Positions 48,001 through 58,893 of a DNA stretch of 64,000 nt are shown here, piece after piece. Source of the DNA: Maratus speciosus. Its lineage: Eukaryota > Arthropoda > Arachnida > Araneae > Salticidae. The notes under the pieces were generated by a model. The model made no database searches, had not been told where the DNA came from, and worked only from the letters and a program-made list of their open reading frames with translations. Made by a program: the position numbers and the translations under genes. The DNA lies in contig OZ010800.1 in the NCBI GenBank assembly GCA_963932465.1, forward strand, positions 98,041,307 through 98,105,306, given 5' to 3'. Each line of letters opens with the position of its first letter. Position 1 is the first letter of the stretch.

Positions 48001-48050
48001 ATTACCTGTAATAAAAAACAACTTTTACTTATTTATAATATTAGTATATA
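45047..48050 (-). mobile_element. Non-autonomous Helitron B, same family as A, inverted
   Basis: Read on the minus strand, the 3' end is GCCGCGGGGTTTGCTAG at 45047, giving a CTAG terminus before T and the AGCA..A/TTTGCT hairpin. The 5' end near 48050 shares CTAATATTATAAATAAGTAAAA with Helitron A; its outermost bases are blurred by a TA/CA microsatellite. The interior holds about ten diverged ~300-bp units with the same motifs as A (TTTAGAACGTTTTTTAGAA, ATAAAATATAGCCTATGTTGG, TCGGTTTGGT). There is no coding content. Confidence 0.8.
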
Positions 48051-48620
48051 TATACCCACACACATATATATATATATATATATTTGAAATTTTAGAGAGT
48101 GTTCATGCCAATCTTTATTATTTATTTATACTTTAAGGTTTTATTAGAATTTCGAGAATTGTTTGAAAATTATTAAATGCAAAAATCAATCTAAATATTA
48201 TAACAGACAGCGGAACGATTCTGGCATACTCTCATCCAAAAAATTTAATACTTCCATTGATTCAGTGAAAAGAGAAATACTGAAAAATGTTCAGACATGT
48301 GGCTTTTTGGAAGTATATTTTTTAAATTGCAGGTTCAATTTCGGTAAAAATATTTCTGCACGCGTACGTTGTTTTTACAAGTGAATAAAAATTCGTATTT
48401 ACTGTGACGTCACGAGAATAGTGACTGTTGAGTTTATTTTATCTTTATGCATTATAACTTTATCGAAATTTTTTCTTTACAATTAAATAGAAAGTATAAT
48501 TTTAATTGAATTCATAGTGGTTAAGCATAAAAGCTCATATATAATGTAGGTATGAAATGTTTGCGCGGAGACAATGACGTTATATTTGGCTTGAAATATA
48601 TTTTTATGTTGATAAAACAA

Positions 48621-48690
<70 letters not shown>

Positions 48691-48856
48691 TAGGTGCCTT
48701 ACTAATTACTTCATCTTGATTTTATACCTTGAATACATATTAGAAATTGCTTTTTTTACTTAATTGTACGTAAGATAAATTAATATTTTATAAAAAAATT
48801 CAGAAAAATAGAGGATATCAGGAAAAATTAAATTTTAACTGTAGTGGTTTGGTACA

Positions 48857-48900
<44 letters not shown>

Positions 48901-49195
48901 AGATCGAAATGATTACGGAGCATTAACATTGCGCTTAATATAAATAGTTCAATGTTCGTTTCCAGCTAATATACGGCACCAAAATTAAGACCATATCTAT
49001 ATCTGTTTCTTTTTACTACCTAAGAAAGGTCTCTTTTTTTCTCATCTGTGCTATCATCTTATTAGCATAAAATTAAAAATTTGTTATTAAATCTCCAGAG
49101 GATCTGAACTTAAAGTTTCAGGTAATTTTGTTGTATTCTCGATGAATAGTGTATAAATATGTTTATAATAGTTTATATGTATACATATTATAGTA
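48051..49195. repeat. AT-rich stretch with several TA microsatellites
   Basis: TA runs occur at 48060-48085, 48620-48685 and 48860-48892. A 73-codon plus-strand frame (48163-48384) shows no motif I recognise. Nothing else was seen. Confidence 0.6.
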
Positions 49196-49747
49196 AATTA
49201 CTAAGGGGCTCTTCCCCCTGCAAGCTACGCTCGCCAACCCCCGTTCAGACACCGCAGAATCTAAAAACACGCTAATCTGATCGGTTTTAAAAATATTATA
49301 GACGACTGAATTATACGGAAAAAGCTGTGCAGATCTCCCTGTAAACGGGTTTCCATTCAATTTCCTTTGATTTCAAAAATTTAAGGCCGAATCAGTTGCT
49401 GTTAAGACATCCAATGTTGTTTTCGTGTTTGATTAAAGAGGATCAGTTAAACGTTTGAAAAGAAGCTAAAAATAAAAGGAATTAAGTGTACAGAGTCTTT
49501 GTCTACCTGTATTTTAAAACAATTTCTATAACAATAGCCTAAGTCATGTGACTATCATCAAGAGTTCCGGGCGAACCACTTCGCTTTTTATATTCCCGGT
49601 GCCAATTTGGTACTTTAATATTAGTCAGGTACAGGTGATAAGTCGCCAAATATTATTCTATCGCCATCATTTCATCTATATTATAATAGTCCAAGTCATG
49701 TAACTGCCATAAATAAATACACTCTGATCCCTTCTCTTTTCATATGA

Positions 49748-49975
49748 AAGTTTGGCCCAGATATCATATTAGGCCCCATATTGGCGCGATTTTTTTCCAC
49801 CGCTAATTTGGGGAAAAGATCAACAGCATACACAACAACATCCGGCTTATCAAATCAAGCAAAATAACGATACTATGGCGCCAGTTAAGTAAGTACCCGT
49901 TACGTATATGACATTGGCGTCAGAAAAAAATAGCGCCAATATGGGACCGTATGTGGCATCTGTGCAGAAAGTTTT
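49748..49975. mobile_element. Degenerate MITE family B-like sequence
   Basis: It shares ATATTGGCGCGATTTTTTTCC, AACAACATCCGG, CAAGCAAAATAACGA and ATATGACATTGGCGTCAG with 51962-52155 and parts of 50201-50798. The outer ends (GCCCAGAT... and ...GGCATCTGTGC) are only loosely matched. Confidence 0.45.
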
Positions 49976-50200
49976 CTATTTCGATTTTTTAAAAAATCAA
50001 TTTATTTTTTCGAATAATACTTCATAAAAGCATTGTCGCAAAGAATTCTTGGTACTGTTAAGCTAGCCGGGTGCAAATCTTGCCAATAACTATTTTTCAA
50101 CTCGCCAGTTAGCATTTTTTTTTAATTTTTCGAGTGGTAAATTAAAACATTGCTTTAAAGTTGAAATTAAATGTCATCGTTTGTTACATAATTTAATATT

Positions 50201-50798
50201 TGGCCAGATGCCGTATACGCAGCCGGTTTGGCGTGATTTTTTTACGAAAATTTGGCGAAATCCACGTTTCCGAATACCAGTTACATATGTATTTTTGGTA
50301 CTACTTAGTTATCCCGTCGAACAAAAATCTATAACCAAACTATAAGATTAAATGCCAATAATGGTTGATAAATGTCACATTCACTTGACTTTAAGCAAGT
50401 TCCACGTCTTTACGTCATCAAGTGATTTTTATTTCGACGTTTTATTTGCATATTTTTTAATGTTATGCTATTTTCTTTGTTCTTTCGTTATTTAAAATAA
50501 AAATTATGTCAATTTGTATAATTTGGCGATTTATATAATTTGGCGAAATGGGTCGATGGAATAACTAAGTAGTACCGTATTCTTTAATTATTTTTTATTA
50601 TTTTTTATTTTTAAAGGAAAATAACAAAAAAATAATAAACTATAACACAAAACAATTTATGTAATTAAAAAAAAAGTAAATAAAGTAAATAAACTCTTAT
50701 TATTAAATAAACATTAATAGCCGGGTTACCATGTCAACCAAAATAATGACATTTTGGAACCAATTAGGTACCCCGGTGAGTATATGACATCTGTGCCT
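50201..50798. mobile_element. MITE family B, copy 2, carrying MITE C
   Basis: The left end TGGCCAGATGCCGTATACGC and the right end GAGTATATGACATCTGTGCC correspond to the ends of the copy at 56941-57501. The middle is interrupted by MITE C (50297-50576) right after CGAATACCAGTTACATATGT, a block shared with 57015-57030. Confidence 0.65.
50297..50576. mobile_element. MITE family C, copy 2 (complete, nested)
   Basis: It begins GGTACTACTTAGTTATCCCG and ends AATAACTAAGTAGTACC, an inverted repeat. Internal blocks AAACTATAAGATTAAATGCC, GTCATCAAGTGATTTTTATT and TTTATATAATTTGGCGA match copy 1. It lies inside MITE B2, which lies inside element A1. Confidence 0.8.
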
Positions 50799-51961
50799 AA
50801 TATTTTTCTTTTCATTTCGTTTAAAAAAAATAAAGAAGTGAAAGCCATTTATTTTAATTGTTTCTGCTTGTATTAAATAAAATGATAATGAAATACAAAT
50901 TGAATTATGAATAAAAGTAACATGATACATTTCTTAGCATCCATTTAAGGGAGGCCAGACTTCTCGCCAAATTAGTTTAAAATAGTAACCTTTTCTAAAA
51001 CCTGAAAAAAAAAATATATCTGTTTGATTAAAATTTGAGTTGCCATCATTAGAAAAATGTATATAAAATTAGAAAAAAAATTAATATTTCGAAAACTAAT
51101 TCGAATTTAAAAATTCTAATACCAGTTTTGAAATCTGCGGATCAATATTGATTTTTTGGTGCTAATTTCGTCGCAAAGTATTCCTTTTTTTAGGAGAAAT
51201 CACCGTGAAACGTAATCAGTTGTTTAATCAGTCGATTCAAAGAATCGTTACATTTCAGGCGTTTCATATATTCGTTTCATAAATTCGTTTCATTGGGATT
51301 TTATATATATAGGGTAGATATGTTTATCCTTCTGTATATAAAAAAAAGTTTTGATTTCGAAATGGGCCAATGAAAATCCGCGTAGATATTCCGGGTAGAT
51401 CGGCATCCAATTTGAATGCTTAAGCATGGCCTTTCATCTGTAATATTAAACAAACTGTTGCATACAAAAACTACAAAAACATGAAAATCGGTGGTATTAT
51501 AGAGAAATATTTGATAAACACGCTGATGCAGACAGTTTTCAAATCGAAAAATTATTTTAAGAGATATTTAATGCTAAAGTTGGACAAAATCGTTCCACTA
51601 AATAAGTTTTATGGGAGCAAAAACTATGCATGAGAATTTAATCATTTTTAGATCATTTTATATGTTATAAGTTCCCGATGTGCAGATTGTATTTATTTTT
51701 CTTATTTGACTCATTTTTTGAGGTTTTATTTCAATTTTAAATTCAAATTTTCCGCATTTCGAGAGATATTTTTTACAAATTTTTGAAAATGTTATTAATT
51801 TAAACTGTTGCCAGTTGTATAAACAGCGCAAACAATAATGTTTACTTCAAATTTAAAAAAAAATATTTACAAGTGACTATTACAAACAGAAAAAAAGCTT
51901 TAAAATTAGAATTAAATGATGACATGTTAAAAGCAGGAAAATTACGTCATAAGAACCATAG

Positions 51962-52155
51962 GCACAGATGTCATATACGTCATATACATATTGGCGCAAG
52001 TTTCCGACGCCAATTTGGTGAAAACATAAATAGCATAAACAACAACATCCGGGTTACCATATCAAGCAAAATAACGACACTTTAGCACCAGCTAAGTACC
52101 CGTTGCGTATATGAAATTGGCGTGAGAAAAAAATTGCGTCAATGACATCTATGCC
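51962..52155. mobile_element. Short MITE family B-like element
   Basis: The ends GGCACAGATGTCATATACG and GACATCTATGCC are near-inverted. The core shares ACATCCGGGTTACCATATC and GTACCCGTTGCGTATATGA with the other B-like sequences. Confidence 0.55.
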
Positions 52156-52984
52156 GAACCATATTTACACAAAATCTTAAAATAAGAGAAACAAAATCTT
52201 AAAAAAAAGAAATCATTATTATGCGTTAAAACTTGTAATTTGAGGAAATTACGTCATATTTAAAATGGCAAAAAATATAGCAAAACAATTTAAATTGAAA
52301 AATATATTTGCGCGAGATATTTTGAGATAATCTATTCAACTATTATCGTGAATTCGAAGACAGCGCAAATAATATTTCCTTCTAACAACAAAAGTATTTT
52401 CACGTGAATATTAATAAGAGAAATAAAAATTTGGTGTAAATTACGTCAGATTTGAAACGATACATTTAAAATGAATTATTTAAAAGAACTATCTTATAGC
52501 GCTGTTAAAAAATACCGGGAAACAATGACATTGTTTACTTAATTCATTTTACATTAGCTTATTTTCAAATGTTTAACTAATTTTTAAAATTAAATACGAA
52601 AACAGCCATTGTATCTCTTAACAGCAGCAGATTTGGCCTTAAAAATCCCCAATCCAAGGAAAACGAATGGAAACCCATTTACAAAACCTTCGCTACTTTT
52701 TTTTTTTAAATTTTAATTCAATATTTTAAAAGCCGATCAAATTAGCGTGCTTTTTGGATTTTGGTGTGCCTGAACGGGGGTTGGCGAGCGCAGCTCGTAG
52801 GGGGAAGAGCCCCCTAGTTGTGTATAAATATCTTAGAATACAGGACACACAGTAAAAGCTATTTGTTGTGTGAGCGAAGCGAAGGCTAATACTCAGTGAC
52901 ACATGCAGCTACGATGGATACTAACGCCATGTCCTACTAAATAAAAGGCCTAATAAAAATCTTTCGTCAAGCATCTCTCTATTC

Positions 52985-53375
52985 TAAAAAAAAGTAACTA
53001 CCGCTGTCACCGCCGCCGCCGGTTTTGAATTTTTTGTGACCGGAGGTCTTTCTTCGTTAATATTAAGCAAAATATTGCATACAAAAATATGAAAATCGGT
53101 GGAATTATAGAGAAATGTTTGATAAACACGCTGATGCAGACAGTTTTCAAATCGAAGAAATATTTAAAGAGATATTTAATGCAAAATCGTTCCATTAAAA
53201 AAGTTTTATAGGAGCAAAAACTGTACATCGGAATTTAATAATTTTTAGATCATTTTATGCGTCCGAATTTTCCGGTGTGCACACTGCACTCAGTTTATTA
53301 ATTTGACTCATTTTTTGAGGTTTTATTTCTATTTTAAATTCACATTTTCAGCATTTCGAGAGATATTTTTTTACT
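52985..53375. repeat. Extra copy of the foldback core unit
   Basis: GCCGCCGCCGG, then TATTGCATACAAAAA, GAAAATCGGTGG, GATAAACACGCTGATGCAGACAG and CATTTCGAGAGATATTTTTT follow the same order as 51420-51775. They also appear inverted in 54240-54640. This copy directly abuts the left end of A2. Confidence 0.8.
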
Positions 53376-53568
53376 TACTAGGGGGCTCGGCCCCCTACGA
53401 GCTACGCCCGCCAACCCCCGTCCAGACACCGCAGACTCTAAATGCACGCTAATTTGATCGGCTTTAAAAAGATTGAATTATAATGTAAAAAACAGTGGCG
53501 ATCTCCCTATAAACGAATTTCTATTCATTTCTCTTTGATTGGGGAATTTTAACGCCAAATCCGCTGCG

Positions 53569-53761
53569 GAACTACTTGATTATCCTGTCGACCAATTTCG
53601 CCAAATTATATAAATCGCCAAACCACTCGCCAAATTATACACATTGATATAATTTTTATTTTAAATAACGAAAGAACAAATAAATTCGTACAACATTAAT
53701 AAAAACACAAATAAAACGTCGAAATAAAAATAACTTGATGATGTATACACGTGTAACAACA
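53569..53761. mobile_element. MITE family C, partial copy in one arm of A2
   Basis: It starts GAACTACTTGATTATCCTGT and runs through repeated CGCCAAATTATA units to AACTTGATGATG, the reverse order of copy 2. It lacks the other terminus. The opposite arm of A2 has no counterpart, so it inserted after the arms formed. Confidence 0.65.
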
Positions 53762-54612
53762 TTTCAAAATTAGCTAATATAAAAGGAATTAAGTAAAGAG
53801 AGTCTTTGTCTCCTGGTATTTTTTAACAAAGCGAAAAGAAAGTTCTTTTAAATGAGACATTTTAAATTAATTCTCAAAATATCAAATAAATGTCTAGCGC
53901 AATTTCTAAATTTAAACTTTTTTGCAATATTATTTTGTGCTCATTTTATGTAATAACTATAATGTGACGTAAATATGACGTAATTTCTCCTAAGACTTCT
54001 AACGCATGTTAATGAATTTATTATTTTACAATATCCTTTCTCTTTTAAAATTCACGTATATACTTTTTATGACGTAGTTTTTAATAAGTTCCTGCTTTTT
54101 ATACGTAATTATTTAATTCTAATTTGAAAGTTTTTTTCCTGTTTATAATAGTCACGTGTAAATGAATTTTTAATTTGAAGCAAACATTATTGCTTGCGCT
54201 TTTTATACAGTTGGCAACAGTTTAAATTAGTACAATTTTCTGAAATCTGTAAAAAATATCTCTAGAAATGCTGAAAATTTGAATTTAAAATAGAAATAAA
54301 ACCAGAAAAAATGAGTCAAAATAAAAACAATTAATGCAATCTGCACTCCGGCAAATTCTAATGCATAAAATGATCTAAAAATGATTACACTGCCATGTAT
54401 AATTTTTGCAGCTATCAAACTTTTTTAGTGGAACGATCTTGTCCAACTTTAGCATTAAATAACTCTTAAAATAATTCTTCGATTTGAGAACTGTCTGCAT
54501 CAGCGTATTTATCAAACATTTCTGTATAAAACCACCGATTTTCATATTTTTGTATGCATTATTTTTGTTAATATTAACGAAGAAAGTCCTCCGGTCACAA
54601 ACAAATCAAAAC

Positions 54613-54639
54613 CGGCGGCGGCGGCGGCGGCGGCGGCGG
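54613..54639. repeat. GGC microsatellite
   Basis: Nine GGC units in an otherwise AT-rich context. The related unit at 53000-53025 has only three. Confidence 0.95.
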
Positions 54640-55163
54640 TGACAGCGGTAGTTACTTTTTTTTAGAATAGAGAGATTTTAGAAAATTGTACTAATTTAAT
54701 CTGTTGCCAACAGCATAAACAGCGCAAGCAATAATGTTTGCTTCAAATTAAAAATTTATTTTACACGTGACTATTATAAACAAGAAAATATAAAAAGCAG
54801 GAACTCACTGAAAATGATCATAAAAACCATATTACACGTGAATTTTAAAAGTGAAAGAATGTTGTAAAATAATAAATTCATTAACATGCGTTAGAAGTCT
54901 TAAATAGGAGAAATTACGTCACATTTACGTCACCTTACACATTACGTAAAATGAACAAAAAATAATATTGCAAAACTGTTTAAATTTAAAAATTGCGCGA
55001 GACATTTATGTAATATTTTAAGATGATATTTTCAACTATTTTTATTATGATAGCGCAAATAATATTTCATTTTTAACAAAATCATTTTCACGTGAATAGT
55101 AAAAGGAGAAAGAAAAGTTTAGTGAAAATTACGTCACATTAAAAACGATACATTTAAAGTGTC

Positions 55164-55166
<3 letters not shown>

Positions 55167-55208
<42 letters not shown>
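55167..55208. repeat. Poly-A tract of 42 bases
   Basis: A homopolymer run inside the right arm of A2. The left arm has no equivalent at the matching position. Confidence 0.95.
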
Positions 55209-55210
<2 letters not shown>

Positions 55211-55544
55211 TTCTTTTCGCTTTGCTAAAAAATACCGGGAGCCAAAGACTCTGTTTATTTAATTCATTTTATATTAGCTTATTTTGAAATGTCAACTGAT
55301 TTTATTTAATCAAAGACGGAAACAGCCATTGTATCATTTAACAGCCGCTGATTTGGCTTTAAAATCCCCCAATCAAAGAGAAATGAATAGAAACCCGTTT
55401 ATAGGGAGATCGCCACTGTTTTTAAACTTATAATTCAATCTTCCGAAATATTTTTTAAGCCGATCAAATTAGCGTGCTTGTAGAGTCTGCGGTATCTGAA
55501 CGGGGGTTGACGAGCGTAGCTCGTAGGGGGCAGCGCCCCCTAGT

Positions 55545-56940
55545 ATCTCAAAAAATATTTGTCGGATTTCGTTTCTGATTGCACCAGAAGGTACCTATGA
55601 GGGTCGCCTACTGAATGCACATACTATGAAAAATAAGTTCCAAACCGTTTAAAAATTAAATAGAAAAAACTGTTAAAAAAGCACAATTTATCTGCGTACG
55701 TCATAGAATTTTGGTGTGCGTCACTTTCACCGGTTGATGTTTTCGTAGACAACTGGTTTGAACACATGGAGCAAAAAAAAAAAAAACAAACGCAATAATA
55801 CTGAAGTGCCATAAAACATATTTAAATTTAATGAAACAGGAAAATAAATCTGTTTGTTTTTCCATTTAAAAGAAAGAAAGGCATAAAAACTTTGAATTGA
55901 GATTTTGCGATAATCTCTCAATAGCATTTTTTAATCGCCAAAAGCATATTTTATATTTCGCGTGTGAAAATTAGAAACAATTATATGATGTATAATAAGA
56001 TATTTTACTTTATAGCATCATTTCTTCTTATTTTCTTTACTTTTTTACATGGTTTCTTTTAACTTACAAATAACTTGCAATACATATTTGTCAGTGGCAC
56101 TCAAATCTTGTGATTCATTTTTCACCCATTACCTGTTGACATATAGTTTTGAAATTTGGAATATATATGTATTCCTGTGGTCAATATATGAAGTAGACAT
56201 TGATTTTTTAAAAATTCGATCGCTAAGGGGGCAACGGTGGGGTAGGGGGGTGAATTACTTAATGGTTACGTTTGATTTTATATAGAGAAATCTGCATTAG
56301 CTTCAACAATGAGTATTTGTTGAAAAGTACTAATGACAGGGTTACCACGATATCGCCAAACGTTGGCCAACGTGGAGAAATATTGCCAAAAAAGTTTCTA
56401 TATATGACAAAAATTTTTGCCACAAAATTTTCTATATATGAAGCCAACTTGGAGGTAGCTGGCTAACTTGGCAAAATTCCCATTTAAATTCACTTATCTT
56501 CCATAATTGAACTCACCGAATTAAATTTTAACTCCGTGGATTTAAGGCTTTTTTTAAGACTTTTCTAATATTTAGTTCATTTAAAAAACATATATATTTT
56601 CTAAATTTTTGTGAATTTTAATCAAAGCATGATTTTCAAAAAAAACAATTTCCATTTATATTAATTTATTTTTATTCTTTAAAAATGAAATTTTTACTTT
56701 CCCTGTATAAGCGCCTTGGCGAGGTAGAGAAAATGGGTTTGGTGAGACAAGTAAGCTTTTTATGCGTATTTTCGTGACACTTATTCGTTGTTTCATATAC
56801 TCAAGCAATTTTTTAAAGATTTATGCACTCTTTTTTGTGTTAACAAGCCATTTAACTACTTTTATATACAAACAAAAGTAAATTGTATATAACAAGCAAT
56901 GATATTATATATATATATATAAATAAAATATATATATTTA
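55545..56940. other. AT-rich sequence, no gene recognised
   Basis: Short frames at 56049-56285 and 56272-56466 lack known motifs. The patch at 56335-56475 repeats GCCAAA/TTGGC pieces but has no clear ends. A TA-rich run ends the stretch at 56905-56938. Confidence 0.45.
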
Positions 56941-57501
56941 TGGCACAGATGCCATAAACGCACCGGGTTTGGTGTGATTTTTTATGGCAATTTGCGAAAA
57001 CGTCGTTTTCGAATACCAGTTACATATATCGTGCTATAACAGTACGTTATTTTTTATTTCCATATGAAAACAAAATAAAGTGATAAACAAAACATTGTAT
57101 ATTATTTTTAAAAGGAAATAACGATCAATAAATGACATAATTATAGAACAAAACAATTTATAATAGCGTTATAAATGGTTACATCAGTGGTAGCTCGTGA
57201 CTGGCATTTTTTTTTTTTGGGGGGGGGGGCACTAAATCCATAGCTGCCAAATTTATTCTTCTCTTAGCACTATTGCTTTAAAAGAAACCTTTGCCATATT
57301 TGTTGGCAGAATATTCGACCATTAAACAAGTTAATCTTTTTCTTTCAAAAAACAATCGTAAGAAAAGAATAATAATGCCCGCCATGCATTTAGTGCCCCA
57401 AAATATGTCAGTCACGAGCCGCCACTGGTTACCATGTCAGGCAAAGTAACGCCACTTCGGCGCCAATTAGGTACCTCGGTGCGTATATGACATCTGTGCC
57501 A
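56941..57501. mobile_element. MITE family B, copy 1, with TA duplication
   Basis: The left end TGGCACAGATGCCATAAACG and the right end GCGTATATGACATCTGTGCCA are inverted, flanked by TA (56939-56940 and 57502-57503). The non-inserted part is short, because a hAT-type MITE (57185-57427) sits in the middle. Confidence 0.75.
57185..57427. mobile_element. hAT-type MITE, 243 bp, nested in MITE B1
   Basis: The ends CAGTGGTAGCTCGTGACTGG and GTCAGTCACGAGCCGCCACTG are inverted. The flanks GGTTACAT and GTTACCAT look like an 8-bp target duplication with one difference. The CAGTGG...GCTCGTGACTG ends are typical of hAT-derived MITEs. A T run followed by a G run (57208-57229) lies near the left end. Confidence 0.75.
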
Positions 57502-57581
57502 TATTTACTTGTAAAAATAAGCATAAACGTTCCTCAGGTTTGTTTTCATAGCTATTTATATCTTTTTGCAACAAATCTCAC

Positions 57582-57788
57582 ACCGAGGGCCCGGGTTCGA
57601 GTCCCTGGGTAAGACATGGATGTAATTGTGAATGTCCCATTGTAGTTGTATAATATATGTAATGGAAAAATAAAAAAAAATGTTGTTGTTTCTATGTTAT
57701 AATAAGGATCATTCGATGCGACAGCCATAGTAGCTATAGGCCTCAAAGCATTCTCCACCTCGGTGAACTTCAAATGTCAAATGTCAAA
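57582..57788 (+). mobile_element. 5'-truncated tRNA-derived SINE with 15-bp target duplication
   Basis: TGCAACAAATCTCAC flanks the insert at 57567-57581 and 57789-57803. The insert begins just before GGTTCGAGTCC, a perfect B box; the A box is missing. The 3' tail is a repeated AAATGTC motif. The body (AAGACATGG...CATAGTAGCTATAGGCC) does not visibly match the SINE at 43444. Confidence 0.8.
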
Positions 57789-57809
57789 TGCAACAAATCT
57801 CACTTTTTG

Positions 57810-58565
57810 AGGCGAAACTGCACAAAGATTGAAAAAAAAAAAAACTAGAAAACGTGAAGTCGGTTTTTTCAGAATTTAGTGTCACCCTCGATAAAAATAT
57901 AATATATAAACATGGATAGTACAAAACATATTTCAGTTTTAAGACTTAAAACAAACGCTTTTATTTTCTACAGAACGACGTCATCAGCATCCGCTGATGA
58001 TTTCTTCATTTACGATAAAGTCTTAAACAACTTCTATAGTAAAGTACGCATAGGCTGTCACTATCGCTGAATAATACTCAAATCCAAAAAATAAAAAAGA
58101 AAAAGATGTCGTCATTCAAGAAACTCCAAAAAAAAAAAAATCTCATGATTCATATGCCCTCATTTGTTTGTAATATTAATATAGATACTTAAAGTTAAAT
58201 TTTGAAAAAGAAATTGTTTATTTCTATTTTTTTCAAAATAGCACGTATTTTCATTACATTTTTTTAAGTTGTTGAGGAAAAAAGGCAACAAAAAGGTATA
58301 ATTACTATTCCCCCCCCCCTACTTTCTACGGAAATGGAGTACTTGAGTTGCCAAAATTAAATAAATGCCGCTAAAAACTACACAAAAATTAAAATTTCAA
58401 AAATAAATTGAGATGCAGTTTTTAAACAAATTGCACTTAAAAGTACTTTTTCTCCCCAATACGATGGTATAAAAATTTAAAATGTGCGATGTTTAGAAGT
58501 TAAAAATCTTAAAATATTAGAATAGAGAAGATTAAGTTAAATTGAAGTTAAATTGCAGTACAGTA
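57810..58565. other. AT-rich sequence, no gene recognised
   Basis: It contains an A run at 57832-57844 and a C run at 58311-58319. No elements were identified. Confidence 0.45.
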
Positions 58566-58568
58566 TTT

Positions 58569-58672
58569 GGTACTACTTAGTTATCCCGTCGACCAAAAAT
58601 CTATCGCCAAACTATAAGATTGAATGCCAATAATGGTTGATCGTAAATGTCGCATTCTAAGTACCTTATTAC
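58569..58672. mobile_element. MITE family C, 5' fragment
   Basis: GGTACTACTTAGTTATCCCG, AAACTATAAGATTGAATGCC and GGTTGATCGTAAATGTC match copies 1 and 2. The element breaks off after GCATTC. Confidence 0.7.
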
Positions 58673-58893
58673 CATGCATTTAATGCTTTTCATGGTACTT
58701 CGCTGTTATATGGACTTTGACGCTTTTGTAAAAGCACAAAATTCGGGGTTAAGAAAATGAGATTTTTTGTCAAATGACTATGAAAATAAAACATAATAAG
58801 TATTATACGGGTTTATATATATATATATATATTTAAAAATGCATATGCCAACATGTATTAGAGAAGTTATTTATGGTTGTATATAATCTAATA

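Larger units (their letters stand above)
49201..52817. mobile_element. Foldback element A1 with two Helitron-3'-like ends (3.6 kb)
   Basis: The left end CTAAGGGGCTCTTCCCCC and the right end GGGGGAAGAGCCCCCTAG are inverted copies. Each is a strong hairpin immediately followed, reading outward, by CTAG or its variant. The inverted similarity continues inward for at least 300 bp, through GCGAGCGCAGCTCG/CAAGCTACGCTCGC, AACCCCCGTTC, GCGTG or ACACGC, and CCGATCAAATTAG. Interior modules include MITEs B2 and C2, a unit at 51360-51860 also found at 53040-53370, and repeated TTACGTCA sites. No transposase or helicase frame is present. Confidence 0.75.
53378..55543. mobile_element. Foldback element A2 with two Helitron-3'-like ends (2.2 kb)
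   Basis: The left end CTAGGGGGCTCGGCCCCCTA and the right end TAGGGGGCAGCGCCCCCTAG are inverted copies. Arms of roughly 850 bp pair through CGAGCTACG, GACACCGCAGACTCTA (or its variant), AGCGTG, GATCTCCCTATAAACG, TTTGATTGGGG and GTCACGTG. The ~440-bp centre (about 54240-54680) is an inverted copy of the 52985-53375 unit and ends in a GGC microsatellite. One arm carries MITE C4 and the other a 42-base poly-A tract, so the arms diverged after pairing arose. No protein is encoded. Confidence 0.8.

Noticed and set aside
11605..48050. A single giant inverted duplication linking the inverted Helitron pair and the inverted pogo pair
   Set aside because: The midpoints of the two pairs differ (about 29.8 kb and 25.0 kb) and the sequence between them does not match inverted. 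They are independent insertions.
49201..55543. Autonomous Helitron with Rep/helicase
   Set aside because: No reading frame of useful length and no helicase or Rep motif was seen in either element.
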